From: Cryptomeria japonica
Taxonomy: Eukaryota; Streptophyta; Pinopsida; Cupressales; Cupressaceae
Assembly: GCF_030272615.1 (NCBI RefSeq)
Contig: NC_081405.1
Span: 157,781,954-157,845,953, forward strand
DNA: 64,000 bases
Direction: 5' to 3'
The notes beneath the pieces are model-generated. The model was not told the DNA's origin. It did no database searches and worked only from the letters and a program-made list of their open reading frames with translations. Numbering within the stretch: position 1 is the first letter of the stretch; every line of letters starts with the position of its first letter. The position numbers and the translations under genes were made by a program. Below are positions 1 to 12,700 of this stretch, in pieces.

Positions 1-138
1 ACAAAAATGGATTCAAAATCTAATCTCCTTGGCCTTTGAGAGATCATGTTTGCATACTGATCAAATTCTTTGTATACCACTCAGACAGATACCCATCATC
101 CATAAATGCATTCTCCCCATCTTCTGACTATTCTTCGT
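1..138. other. Unassigned AT-rich sequence
   Basis: No coding frame, repeat boundary or RNA gene can be supported here. It leads directly into the 179-bp tandem duplication. Confidence 0.5.
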
Positions 139-485
139 ATTCAAATTATATCTATGTGTAATGATTACTAAGTTTAGTAATCTTCTCTTGATGGAAGAGG
201 TCTAATAGATTTCCTCGAGCCTCAAAAATCTCAACAACTCCCTCTGCAGCTTGACCATCATTAAATGTTGTTTCGTTCTTCCCATTCATCTTTGTACACT
301 AATTACTCACTTTATCTATTCAAATTATATCTATGTGTACCGATTACTTAGTTTAGTAATCTTCTCCTAATGGAAGAGGTTTGATAGATTTCCTCGAGCC
401 TCAAAAATCTCAACAACTCCCTCTACAGCTTGACCGTCATTAAATGTTGTTTCGTTCTTCCCATTCATCTTTGTACACTAATTAA
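139..485. repeat. Tandem duplication, 179-bp period, two copies
   Basis: The segment starting ATTCAAATTATATCTATGTG at 139 recurs at 318, and the shared tail CATCTTTGTACACTAATTA ends at about 306 and 485. The two units differ by scattered substitutions and no obvious indel. No protein frame is shared by the units. It looks like a simple local duplication. Confidence 0.85.
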
Positions 486-914
486 TAGTAATCTTTATCT
501 ATTTCATGAGATCTGATCTCTTCTTCATAGATCATCTCGAGCCACACAACTGACTCCAACCAGGTCACCATTAATTCATTCTCCATCCTCTCTCGTCCTA
601 ATATGAAAATATAGATCACTGACTTTTGCATATCTGATTTTCTCTTCAACCACAAGTAAGCCACGTGTCATCACATTCGATGTCGAGATCATCTAGTCAA
701 ACTTGGTCGACCTCCATGTAGATCGATTTGCCTATCAACATGCATCTATGGCATTAGAAATATTCATATAGGTCATATAATCAATCTTGATTAGCAGCCT
801 ACATGGACCATCTTACTTGTCGGCATACAAATGTGTCATCAAACTCTTATCATTAGATATCTAGATTTTCTCAATCAACTTTGGTCAATTGCAGTCAACC
901 TGCCATGTGGATCT
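486..914. other. Unassigned non-coding sequence
   Basis: I see no supported gene, terminal repeat or RNA structure in this stretch. Short open frames here have no recognisable composition or motif. Confidence 0.5.
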
Positions 915-1136
915 CTATGTCAATCAAGCTACCAACGTGTCCATAGTGTCATCACGACTGATCATATTGACCTCGGTCTTTTTTCGTTGCGGGTTGCTTC
1001 TCCCTTCTCAACCTTTCTTTCCCTTCTATGTCAATCAAGCTACCAACGTGTCCATAGTGTCATCACGATTGATCATATTGACCTCAGTCTTTTTTCGTTG
1101 CGAGTTGCTTCTCTCTTCTCAACCTTTTTTTCCCTT
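915..1136. repeat. Tandem duplication, 111-bp period, two copies
   Basis: CTATGTCAATCAAGCTACCA starts at 915 and again at 1026. The units are nearly identical, with a few transitions. The open frame crossing both units (831-1199) contains a repeated peptide only because the 111-bp period is a multiple of three, so I do not call it a gene. It abuts the 76.5-bp array that starts at 1139. Confidence 0.85.
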
Positions 1137-1138
1137 CA

Positions 1139-1700
1139 TTATCCCGCACCATCATCTACGAGTCCATCTTACCCGTGCAGGGTAAGTGCCTTCAAGTGAC
1201 TCCATTCACTCTTTTTATCCTGCACAACACCTTGAAGGAGTCCTGGACTCGTGCGGGATAAGCATCCACAAGAGACTCTGTTCTATCTTTTTTATCCTGC
1301 ACAACACTATGAGTAACCTTCTAACATGTGTGGGAAAGTAGGATATCGCCAATTGCCTCCATCTTTGTTATCCTGCATGGCAGCTTGACACTCAACTAAC
1401 ACATCGAGGGATAGTGTGTAACACTTATTTGATTTGCTCAAGTGTTATCCTGCATGACCATCGGTCATTCACTTCTCAAGCCACGAGATAGTGTGATAGG
1501 CCATTTGTATTGCTTTGATGTTATCCTACACGAACTTATTCACTCTATCATACATGATGCTGGATAGTGGGGGGAGTCTTCAACCTCTATGAAACTCTTA
1601 TCCCGCACGACTAGTGCATCTCACTTTTTAACGTCACGAGGTAGTTGTGGATGACTTTCTCTTCGCTCAAGTGTTATCTCGCAAGGTCCTTGACCGTGCA
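1139..1700. repeat. Degenerate satellite-like array, 76/77-bp period, eight units
   Basis: The motif TTATCCTGCA (variants TTATCCCGCA, TTATCCTACA, TTATCTCGCA) starts at 1139, 1215, 1292, 1368, 1445, 1521, 1598 and 1674. The spacings are 76, 77, 76, 77, 76, 77 and 76. Each unit also carries, about 35 bp on, an inverted partner such as TGCAGGGTAA (1177) or GTGCGGGATA (1251), so every unit could form a small hairpin. The sequence between the anchors is strongly diverged. This is seen directly; its function is unknown. Confidence 0.8.
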
Positions 1701-2690
1701 GGGTAGCGGGGACCCACTGGCACATGTGAACCAAACAACTATTGCCACATGGAAAGCACTGCTTACCACACCCAACTCGAGACTTGGTCAAACACTGAAG
1801 ACTTCCCTGCCGAGTGTCGAGTGCAACAACTGACGCACCAAAGAGGCCCCACATGTACAACTGACCAATGCGTAACTCCAAACTGTTGCTGACATGTGGA
1901 GACAATGAGCCCAGTCGAGGCACCATCAACAAGAAGGAATGGTTTTGGAGTAGGAAACAAGATCATTGAGAGTGGAAGAGGTTTCACCCAAAAGACTCCT
2001 TACATCGAAAAGAAGGATGTCACCAAGAAATGACAACCACTTACATCTAAAACTAATTTTGTTGGTATAACAATGAAAGCCGATAAGAAGTGGAGGTGGT
2101 CTTGCCGAAATGGAAAGTCATGCCAAAAAGCATGTCGACAGGACAAAGGGCGTATCACACTAAAATCTGCAGAAAGAAAGATTTTTGACATTTTTAAATT
2201 CTACAACTTGCACACATCAATGGCGATGAATCACACATTGTGGGACACTTGTAGAAGATGAAACCACCTCGTGTACACCTCTGCAACAATTGACATTACA
2301 TCATTTGTGCCTACCAGTTCCTTTGCACCTTGCAACGTTTGTGTAATATAACACGACGTGTTATGCACTATTGCATAACCTGCGTGTTATGCGCTTCATC
2401 CATCTTTTTATTATGCACACCTATTACACCAGCTTCTCTACAACCACCATTCATAATCATATAACCTGCACAACTCTACCATCCTGATGCAACACCATAT
2501 GAGCCAATATTATCTTCCTCTGAGACCTCATCATCAGGTGCATCATTGTAACCAAATGCGCAACTTCTTAACTATTGACATCAATCAACTTTGTAGGCTT
2601 GCTACATCTTCATCCATTGGGTGTCTTGTATGTCTCTCTGCATCTCCATCAACTTAGCTCTACATACACATATGTTGACATCAATGACAA
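1701..2690. other. Unassigned sequence
   Basis: There is no supported gene. Short echoes of GTGTTATGC near 2350-2390 form a small local repeat. The start of the long A repeat is placed near 2691 by comparison with 9710 onward. Confidence 0.45.
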
Positions 2691-3881
2691 CCTCAATGCC
2701 AACAAGCTTGTTGGCAAAACATGTTAAACAAATATTAGGAACCTATGGTAGTTCTAAAACCACCATAAAGTTCCAACAAACACCATGACCATTGCCATCT
2801 TCTCAAGTTATAAAAGGTATGTCAGGATTTGATAAGGTTGCACAAATCTTGTTGGCTCCCAACAAAGGTTCTAAAACCTACCCAACTCATTGATGCCTTT
2901 TTATACCAACTTTTTCATCTTCTTTTGATTTGTCCATAGTGCCCATTGAAAGTTGAATCCATTTTAGCAATCAGAGTGGTTCTAAAACCAAAAAAAAAAC
3001 TTTCACTTGAGATCCCCACTTTTTCCACCATTAAAAGTTATAAAAAGCCGAGCTTAGGCTTCAACAAGGTTATTAAAACCTTGTTGGAAGACAACAAAGG
3101 TTTCAAAAATATGCAAAATGCTAATGCTTGCCTTAGGCAAACTCTGCCAAACAAAGGGAGGTTTAAAAATAGTGTTTAGCAATGAGATTCTAAAAATCTT
3201 GTCGACTATTGACACAAGTTTTAGAACCTCCTTTTTGGGCAAAAACAAAGGGTTATGAATTGAAAAAAAAATGTCGACAACTAATGGCATTTTAAAATAA
3301 CAAATTTTTTGGCCAAGTGCATGGGGGAAGAACAAAAGTAACAACTTGTGGAACAAAACAAACTCATAGGGGCATGACAAATAGGAGTACCAAGGTCCCC
3401 TAAAGATAAAGTTAGCTAGCTACTCTAGTATGCTAATAAATTATGCAAATCCAAAGCCAAGCATAACTCTAATTTAATGTCTATAAGGGAAGCAAGGATG
3501 TGTGGAGCGAAATTAAGGTGAGTATAAACAAAGGTAGTAGTTAGTAATACAAGAGTTAATAGTTCCAAGTCCATATCCACATGATCCAAAGCTACAAGAA
3601 GCAACATTAGTTTCAGTTCTTCATATTATTGATTGAGACTGGGCCTTGCGAATCACCAAACATTTAATTATGGAAGCACCAAAGAGAAAGGTAGGTTCAA
3701 TTGCTTAGTTGTAAATAGAGAAAAAGTTTATATAATTGTTTATAACTAGACTATGGAACACCTTCTCACTTTCACCCCAAACAATCTTATTTCTTACCTT
3801 ACTTATGTTATTGACTCAACAAAGGTTGACCTGACTTATTAAGTACCTAATTCTACAATTAATTATGTTAATTCACCAATT

Positions 3882-5458
3882 TTATTCGATTATTGATTCG
3901 TATGTCCAAATACATGGAACATATCAAGCAAGAGTTAAACCTGACAAGAAAAATGCTTCCCATCGTGTTGCCCAAAGTGCTTCTAAGTCTCGTACGTGCA
4001 CATGGGAAACACTAGACCTTGTTCCATTAATATTATCAAGACTTTTGTACATTTGGTGGTATTCCTCCACGTCCTGTCTCTTCTGAAACATGCTCCAGAC
4101 ACAAATCACGGGTGGAAAATTCAGTACTACCTACAAAATATTCCCATTACAAATCCCCTACACAGCTTCAAACAATTCCTGCACGAGATGATGGTGCACA
4201 AGCACTCCAGGAACCATTGGATAAATCTACATCTTACGTAGATTGATCCGGTTGTTTGAACATCACAATTACGAGTACTTATGGAATCTACACAATTGGC
4301 AGGATAAAAGATAATCCAAGATGAATACTGGCAGAAGTGACGCCATTGTTCATTATTTGCCTGAGTGGGTTAAGCAAGGTACACATCAGGAGACGGTGCA
4401 AGTTACAAGATTGACATCAAGATAGAGTGGAAGTTGCAGGTTGGAAGCTTATCTATGGCGAATATTGGTCAGAGGTGACGCCTTTTTTCACTAAAAATGC
4501 TCTCGTCCATTTGTTTTTCTATACTTTTTCAGTCGCTTGCAAAAATCTGGTACATATTCATTGTTGCGGTGGGAAAGCGGTGGCTCTTTGAATCGGATTA
4601 GAAGCGACTGAGAAATGTTATTGTATGGAAACGAGAGCCACTTTAGGCATATATTAGATAGATAAAAAGGTCACTATTATCTATATGTTATTCTATTGTT
4701 GATTCATATGTCCAAATACATGGAACATATCAAACAAGAGTTAAACCTGACAAGATAAATGCTTCCCATCGTGTTGCCCAAAGTCTCGTATGCGCACATG
4801 GGAAACACTAGACCTTGTTCCATTAATATTATCAAGACTTTTGTCCATTTGGTGATATTCCTCCACGTCCTGTCTCTTCTGAAACATGCTCCAGACACAA
4901 ATCACGGGTGGAAAATTCAGTACTACCTACAAAATATTGCCATTACAAATCCCCTACACAGGTTCAAACAATTCCTGCACGAGATGATGGTGCACAAGCA
5001 CTCCAGGAACCATTGGATAAATCTACATCTTACGTAGATTGATCCGGTTGTTTGAACATCACAATTACGAGTACTTATGGAATCTACACAATTGGCAGGA
5101 TAAAAGATAATCCAAGATGAATACTGGCAGAAGTGACACCATTGTTCATTATTTGCCTGAGTGGGTTAAGCAAGGTACACATCAGGAGACGGTGCAAGTT
5201 ACAAGATTGACATCAAGATAGAGTGGAAGTTGCAGGTTGGAAGCTTATCTATGGCGAATATTGGTCAGAGGTGACGCCTTTTTTCACTAAAAATGCTCTC
5301 GTCCATTTGTTTTTCTATACTTTTTCAGTCGCTTGCAAAAATCTGGTACATATTCATTGTTGCGGTGGGAAAGCGGTGACTATTAGAAGCGACTGAGAAA
5401 TGTTATTGTATAGAAACGAGAGCATATATTAGATAGATAAAAAGGTCACTATTATCTA
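3882..5458. repeat. Tandem duplication inside A1, about 806 and 771 bp
   Basis: Unit 1 (3882-4687) and unit 2 (4688-5458) are nearly identical through TATGTCCAAATACATGGAAC and GATAAAAAGGTCACTATTAT. Unit 2 has small deletions, for example of TGCTTCTAA and near 5380. A2 has a single copy, so the duplication arose after the A copies separated. The high identity suggests it is fairly recent. Confidence 0.9.
4499..4638. repeat. Imperfect inverted repeat with 63-bp loop, in each A unit
   Basis: GCTCTCGT...TCAGTCGCTT at 4499-4538 is matched in inverse by AAGCGACTGA...ACGAGAGC at 4602-4638. The outer 8 bp and inner 10 bp pair perfectly; the middle is looser. The structure recurs in the second tandem unit (about 5295-5425). 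In A2 the same arms lie about 370 bp apart because the centre is longer. This pattern could be a small foldback element with internal deletions. Confidence 0.6.
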
Positions 5459-5918
5459 GGGGAAAGAACTCAGTAGTTGAGCATGTACCAATTGTTGTGA
5501 GGGTTGTTGGTACCTTTTGTTTCAAAAATTGAACAAATAAAACCTATTGTTTGAAACAAAAAATATCAATTTTTGTTAGGAAATGTACCAAGAATTGTTA
5601 GGAAATATACCAATAGTTGTTAAGAAATTTACTAATATTGTAAAAAGTAACCAATCAGGTGATGCCATATCAGCTGCACAATTATTGGGGTCTCTTTTGC
5701 ACGCCTATTGGTCTCACTTTTTGGGGGGGCTGTTTTGGACACCTTGGCAAAAAGCATGCTGATGTGGCATCATATTTGATGATGTGACCCTAAAACCTTA
5801 GTTATAAGCAGGGGACTTGCCAAGTAAGCTGCTGTAAAAAAATCGGAGTGATTTGAAATTTCCAAGTAGGATTTTGAGAAGCGCGAAGTTAGGGTACACA
5901 ACTACTGGGTCCTTTCCT
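5459..5918. mobile_element. Harbinger/Tourist-like MITE (460 bp)
   Basis: The element is flanked by CTA on both sides (5456-5458 and 5919-5921). A2 has the empty site with a single CTA in CCATCTATATCAC near 11795. The ends form terminal inverted repeats: GGGGAAAGAACTCAGTAGTT on the left, and the right end reads AGGAAAGGACCCAGTAGTTG in reverse complement. There is no coding capacity. A 3-bp duplication and G-rich TIR fit the PIF/Harbinger type; the superfamily call is inference. Confidence 0.75.
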
Positions 5919-6427
5919 CTATATCACATCATTAACCAATAATTTAGAGATAGATATACTTTGGCATTCACGATTGTTCATTATGGATTCATTCTATGAC
6001 ATACATGTAGCTTAAGTAAGATGCGGTTCAAATAGGTTGAGTGAGGTTCAAAGCACATCTTTAAGATGTGGTCAATTTGATCTTTCTAAAGGTGGAGGAA
6101 CATATAAGAGGTCATAACATTTTATCATATAAGGAATCAAAAGAAAATATGAAAAAATTGACATGTGGGACAATCATGTATTGATTTAGTGGTCATCTGA
6201 AAAAATTTAGCCATTAAAAATATATTAATGTATGCAAGAATCTGGAGAGTGATGGGTGTTGAGTAAGACTACTTGGGAAGCATGCAAACAACTAAAATAA
6301 CATTGGTTGCTCCCAAATCAATGGTAACATCATGCTCATCACTAATATATTCATCATGAAGTCCTTCACTTACATTAGAGATGTCTACATAAATGTTTAT
6401 ATTATCAGCATAATGATCGCTCACATA

Positions 6428-7289
6428 CAGTGAAAACTTTAGTGGTTAATATTTGTCAATTGGCTATTTTTTGAAATTTGGGAATCAAATTTGGCTAATA
6501 ATTTCAACTTTTAAGGTGACCCAAATTGCCACATTTTCACAAATTTTTATTTTAATGTTATTTAAATTGCCAAATAATTTATTTTATTAATTTTTTTAAC
6601 TTAAAGATTCGCCACAATATTTGATACATGATTGGATTAGATTCGCCAACATTTTATGATTTATTGTAGAAATCCAAATTAATTCACCAATAATATATCA
6701 TAATTATTAGTTACTTTAGGGTTATATCAACAATGTTTTGTTTCCACCATTGATTTAAAATATAATCTAATGACCTTCATTGTATTCCATGAGGTAAAAT
6801 GTACCTACAAGTTGTAATGCTTGTGGGGTTTGAAATTGCTTTTGAATTGTTGATTTCAATGAAAACCAATGGTCTAAAAGTAATTTTTGGCCCCATGAGT
6901 ATTACAAATTGTTTGTAAATTTTATCTCACAAAATAGAAAGAGGGCTATTAGATTATTTTAAGTTAATGGTAGAAACCAAATAAAGTATAGTCTAACCCT
7001 TAAACTCATTAATGATTTCAACCTTCATGCCTTTACTTTTTAATAAAAGATTATTTTTAAATAAAAGGAAATGCAATAGTAATTAATGCATACAATGATT
7101 ATTTTCCAAGATTCGCCAATATTTTCTACCAAAAAAAATTGATATAAACAAATTCGCCGATAAAATTAATTTTTTTTTATAAAAAGGAAAGATTCGCCAA
7201 TAAACATTATTTTTATTTAAAAAAAAAATTAGATATCCCCCAAGATTTTATACAATTTTTTGAGGGGGGGTTTCTTAAAGTTATCACTG
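6428..7289. mobile_element. hAT-like non-autonomous DNA transposon (862 bp)
   Basis: A perfect 8-bp duplication CTCACATA lies at 6420-6427 and 7290-7297, and A2 has the empty site near 12800. The left end CAGTGAAAACTTTAG and the reverse complement of the right end CAGTGATAACTTTAA match at 13 of 15 bases. Such ends with an 8-bp TSD are typical of hAT elements. Near the ends the interior carries repeated ATTCGCCAA motifs (about 6607, 6640, 7110, 7151, 7191), like hAT subterminal binding repeats. No transposase frame is present. Confidence 0.85.
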
Positions 7290-7955
7290 CTCACATATCA
7301 AGAAACTTTGAATGGAGGTCTATTGAATCCTTAAATTTAAATGTAAGTAAATTTAGGATATTATATGAAATAACATTCATTTCTAATTCTCTAATGACTA
7401 GCACGGTGAATGTGCGTAATGATCATATATTTGCATTGTGTTGTCATAAACATCTTGTGTCTACAATCCTAGCTATGCTTTCATGCTCACAATTACATAG
7501 AAAAAATATACAGACATATAATATAATTTGTTTATAGGGAAGTTCATTAATTTCTCATGCATGTTTATCAATGATTATTTCCCTCAAGTTAATATATTTT
7601 TTTCCATAACAAATGATTGGTACATTAAGTTAACTAAGTTCTCTTGTGTCCTCCTTTCCCATGACCCTATTTAGTAGGGTGATCACATTAAATATGTTTT
7701 CATTAAATTACTCTCTTTGTATTTTCTTTGGTAACTACAAATTGTCCCTTTTGGTACTTTGATCTAGAATTTTTTTATGTTATTGAGGAACAAGTATTTC
7801 TTCCCTTGGAAGAAGTAGTCAACAATGATTAAATCTATATTATCATATTGTTCTATTACCAATAGCCTAAATGTGATTCTATTAAGAGGACCATCTAGTT
7901 TGGCTATTATCATATCATCAATTAACTTAATTTCCCTTTATTTAAGCTTGATAAT

Positions 7956-9241
7956 GTTTAAAAAAAGGATAAAATTAGGTCAGTTTGAATTATGTTGAGG
8001 GAGGGAAACCTATAACATATGCTAAACCACTAGCAAAAGTTGATTCTATGATTAGACTCAGGGGTTTTCTCATTCTCTTCTAAATTTTAATTCAACTTAA
8101 GATTCCCTAACCTACTATCCCCTATTGAGGATCAAGGTGTCTCAACTTAGTATTTTTTAAAATTTATTTATTATATTTATTTATGCCTATGTTTATATTT
8201 TTCTTGCACATCCTATTTCCTCTTTTAATGTGTCTTGACATAGTGATTCATCATTATGCTAGGAGGTGAAAGGGAAGTTAACAAGGATTTTTTTTTCCTC
8301 ACAAGAGGAGTTACACATCCTACTTTATTGAAGAGATTCTTTCCCATGTCTTGACATCTTGAGCAACGCGTAAGAGCTTATGATGACTTATTACGAATGA
8401 CAAATCCCTATAACAAGTTATGACATGTAAGAATTAGATTCTATGATAGATTGAACAAGTGTCAAGAGGCATATTTGCATGGAGAAGGTGGTCATCCAAG
8501 TTGGCTTAGAATGATAGGTTGTAAGAGAATCAACTATTGATAGTCAGTTGTGATGGATTCTTTTACAATTGTAAGCTTTGCCAATTATGATAGTTTCTAT
8601 GATAGTTGTAAGGTGTGTAAGAGAATTTTTCATACCTATTTATGGTGAAAATTGGGTTCCCATGTTTGGAGGCATGTAAGAGGGGCTAGAGAATCTTGTA
8701 CAAGTGTCTTTTGCATGCTTGAGGGTTGCTGAAAAATGTACAACATGGATCTGGATGCCATCTCTTTTGTCTTGGTCTACAAGTTTCCTCCTTTATTGTT
8801 TTCTCTGTATATTGGTTGTCTTGGAGAACATTTTGTGTGTGAAATTTTCTACAAGTAATATTATGTTTCTGAAATTGATTCAAAGTGTTGGATTGATTGT
8901 TGAAGGCTCTTGTTGAAGAAGCAATCTATTGTCATTGTATTGTAACAATTATTTTAGATAATACAATAGTACAATGATTTTAGATTCTGGGGCTTTTCAC
9001 CCCCAAAAATTATCCCCATATATATCATGTGCTTAATGTGATATCATTTATGCATGTCTTTCTATATGTGTTTATTTTATTATAGCAGTTAAAAATTGTA
9101 TAAGAAATTGAATTGTCTCCCCCACTAGATTAGCGTTTGGAAGCATTGTTCTACACCTTTGCTTCCTTTCAAATTGTAACGTAGCCTAAATAGTTTTGGT
9201 TTCATTATTGGGTAATGGGTATTTTGTACTAATCTCAATTT
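7956..9241. other. Unassigned sequence, possible Copia LTR remnant at its end
   Basis: After A1 ends there is no gene. From about 8340 to 9180 the composition (GGGGCTTTTCACCCCC near 8990, T-rich tracts, position just upstream of a Copia gag fragment) resembles the R-U5 part of a Copia LTR. No matching second LTR is in the window, so this is a weak inference. Confidence 0.35.
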
Positions 9242-9660
9242 GTGTGGGATATTTTGTGTTGTTTTTTCAAAATCTTGTTGCATGGAGAAGATGCAAGAGC
9301 ATTCAAAATAATTAAAGTTAAAATTTTTAATGAAAATAACTTTGAGCTATGGAAGATGATGAAATATATGCTTATAGACAAAAATATGTGGGTTGTAATA
9401 GTTGGATCCAAACTAGTGAACATGTAGCAAGCCACTTGGGACTTGGTGGTTTGAAAAGACGAGTCTAATTAGACTCCTTTTGGAAAATTTTCGAGTTACA
9501 AAATTTTTACAAAGATAATACCACATAACTTCTATATAGAAGAATCTTGGAGATGTTTATCAAGCTAAATCCCAGGTAAATAAGTTACTTCCAAGAAAGA
9601 AGTTTTTTTCCCTTAGAATAGAAGATGGAAGATTTTTCATAGGTCGAGTTTTGTGTCAAT
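9242..9660 (+). pseudogene. Copia-type gag fragment (broken)
   Basis: The first part (9242-9427) encodes a peptide with NENNFELWKMMKYMLIDKNM, matching the usual Copia gag N-terminal pattern (NF.LWK..M...L...W). After a stop and a frame change, a second part around 9543-9645 reads QAKSQVNKLLPRKKFFSLRI followed by EDG, the next conserved block of Copia gag. Stops and at least one frameshift separate the pieces, and nothing resembling integrase or reverse transcriptase follows, because A2 begins at about 9710. It is a dead remnant of a Ty1/copia element. Gag would have formed the virus-like particle. Confidence 0.75.
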
Positions 9661-9709
9661 AACCATATGTACCTAAGAAACCACCTCAATCCTTCACCAC
9701 ATGATTTTT

Positions 9710-12700
9710 TTCACTTAGCTTGTTGAGAAAACATGTTAAACTCAAAATAATATTTGGAACCTATGGTAGTTCCAAAACGACCACAAATTTCTAACAAACA
9801 CAATGATCATCACCATCTTCTCAAGTTATAAAAGTATGTCAAGCTTTGATAAGGTTGCAAAATTTTTTTGGCTCCCAACAAAGGTTTTAGAACCTACCCA
9901 ACTCATTGATGCCTTTTTATACCAACTTTCTCATCTTCTCTTGATTTTTCCATCAATCCCATTAAAATTTGAATCCACTTTAGCAATCAGAGTGGTTCTA
10001 AAACCACTAAAAAACTTTCAAATGAGATTCCCACTTTTACCACCTCTAAAATTTATAAAGAGCCTCCTAGGCTTCAACAAAGGTTATTAAAATCTTGTTG
10101 GAAGGCAACAAAGGTTTCAACAACTTCAAAAAATATTGATGCTCGCTTAGACAAATTCTACCAAACAAAGGGAGGTTGAAAAAATATTGTCGAGCAATGA
10201 GATTCTAAAAATCGTGTCGACTATCAACACAAGATTTAGAACCTCCTTTTTGAGCAGAAACAAAGGGTTATGAAATGACAAAAAAATGTTGATAACTAAA
10301 GACACCTAAAAAACAGCAAAAGTTGTAACCAAGTGCATGGGGGAAGAACAAAAGTAGCAACTTGTGGAAAAATAGTAAACTCATAGGGGCATGCCAAATA
10401 GGGGTGCCAAGGTCCCCTAAAACTAAATCTAGCTAGCTACTCGAGTGTGGTAACGGACTATGCAGTTCCAAAGCCAAGCGTAATTTTAGTTTAAACACCT
10501 ATGGGGAAGCAAGGATGTATGGAGAAGGAAGCAAGGATGTATGGAGAAAAACTAAGGTGAGTAGAAACAAAGATAAAAGTGTAAGAGTCAATAGTTCCAA
10601 GTTCATATCTGTATGATCCAACGCCATAAGAAACACGGTTAGTTTCAGTTCTTCATATTGAGCTAAGAACTATTGCTTAGGTTGTAGATAGAGCAAAAAT
10701 TTATATGGATGTTTATGACTAGAATATATAAATCATGACACCTCCTCACTTTCAGCCCAAACAATCTTATTTCTTACCTTGCTTATGTTATTGACTCAAC
10801 AAAGATTGACCGGACTTATTCAATACCCAATTTAATTATGTTAACTCACTAATTTTATTCTATTGTTGACTCATATGTCCAAATACATGGAACATATCAA
10901 ACAAGAGTTGAACCTCACAAGAAAAACGCTTCCCATCGTGCTGCCCAAAGTGCTTCACCTTCCCACACGCTGCTAAGTCCCGTACGTGCACATGGGAAAC
11001 ACTAGACCTTATTCCATTAATATGATCAGACTTTTGTCCATTTGGTGGTACCAGGCAGCCCTTCACCGGGTATTCCTCCACATCCTGTCTCTTCTGAAAC
11101 ATACTCTACACCTTACGCGGATTGATCTGGTTGTACGTAAGGAAAATCTACACCACATAGCTATGACACCATTGGCAGGATAAAAGATAATCCAAGGCGA
11201 ATATTGGCAGAAGTGACGCCATTGTTCATTATTTTCCTGAGTGGGGTAAGCAAGGTACACATCAGGATAGAGTACAAGTTACAACATTGACATCAAAATA
11301 GAGCGGAAGTTGCAGTTTGAAAGCTTATCCATGGCGAATATTGCTGAGAGGTGATGCCTTTTTTCACTAAAAATGCTCTCGTCCATATGTTTTTTTATAC
11401 TTTTTCAGTCGCTATCAAACATTTTAATAAGTTAAATATTTAGATATACGGCATTTAGATAATTAAATATTTTATAGTGATATCATAAGTTAAATATTTG
11501 GTTTTAGGTTGTGAATCATTTAAAATATTTATATAATTAAAATATTTTGTTTAAATGTGTTAATAAGTATAAAATAGTGGTTATTTGGAAATAATAGTTT
11601 TTCTTTATCCTCGTTGATATAGAGTTTAGATTTTTTGGTACTTCAAAATAATAGTTAGGGTTTACATTTATGAAGGGGATGTGAGAGAAGTCTTTGAATT
11701 GGATTAGAAGAGACTGAGAAATGTTATTGCTTGCAAATGAGAGCCACTTTGGACATATATGAAGTAGATAAAAAGTTTGTTATCCATCTATATCACGTCA
11801 TCAACTGATAATTAAGAGATAGATCCTTTGCCATCCATGATTGCTCATTATGGATTCATTCTTTGACATACATGTAGCTTAAGTAATATGTGGTTAAAAA
11901 GGGTGGAGTTAGGTTCAAAGAACATTTTTCACAAATGTGGTCAAGATGACCTATCTAAAGTTGGAGGAACATATAAAAGGTCATTAACATTTTTTATCCA
12001 AATTATTTATCAACTCAAGGGACAAAACTAAAATAAGAATTGGTTGTATTGTAAACACACAATAATCCATGCGAAAGCTTCATTTTATTCAACATATGAA
12101 AAATCCGTAAAACTTGGGCAAACTTGTAAGAAAAATGTATGCCCTTAAATCCATCTAATTTGGGCAAACTCAAGGGAGAGATGTATGTGTGAGTCCATAA
12201 AAGTTGGGCAATCTCATGAGAGAGATGTTGTGTTCATGGGATTCCATTTATTAGAGACGATACAAATTGACAAAGTCAATAGACGAGATATATGTTACAA
12301 CTTGACAAACCTGTCGAATGAGATGTATGCCTATCACTCTATCTATTAGATTGGAATTGAGCTTATTTATAAACTTTCAAAGAAGCTAAAAGGTCACCAC
12401 ATTTATGTCCTCATTACAAGTTGAATGGACAATCCAATATTAAAAATTTGTTGTAATTGATCAAAGATAAAATTGATTAAAACATCTCATTTAATTGGAT
12501 ACCCCAACTTAATTTTGATTAATTTTACCATATAAGGAATCAAAAGAAAAAAAAAAGAAAATTTAGAAAAAATTGACATGTGGGACAATCATGTATTGAT
12601 GTAGTGGGCATTTGAAAAAATTTAGCCATTAAAAATATACTAATGTGTTCAAATCACTTGAGGAGTGATGGGTGTTCAGTGAGATTACTTGTGAAGCATG

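Larger units (their letters stand above)
2691..7955. repeat. Long dispersed repeat, copy A1
   Basis: This segment aligns collinearly with 9710-13439. Shared stretches include GGAACCTATGGTAGTT, GTTATTGACTCAACAAAG, CATACATGTAGCTTAAGTAA and CCAATAGCCTAAATGTGATT. A1 carries three features absent from A2: an 0.8-kb internal tandem duplication, a 460-bp MITE and an 862-bp hAT-like element. I find no protein domain in the shared sequence. It may be a non-autonomous or decayed retroelement or a duplicated segment; the end points are approximate. Confidence 0.8.

Noticed and set aside
831-1199. 122-residue frame with an internal peptide repeat
   Set aside because: The peptide repeat follows from the 111-bp tandem duplication; there is no start context, domain or homologous frame.
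3865-5037. Repeated 60-90 residue frames in A1 on both strands
   Set aside because: They are duplicated with the 806-bp repeat and broken in A2; no domain is recognisable.
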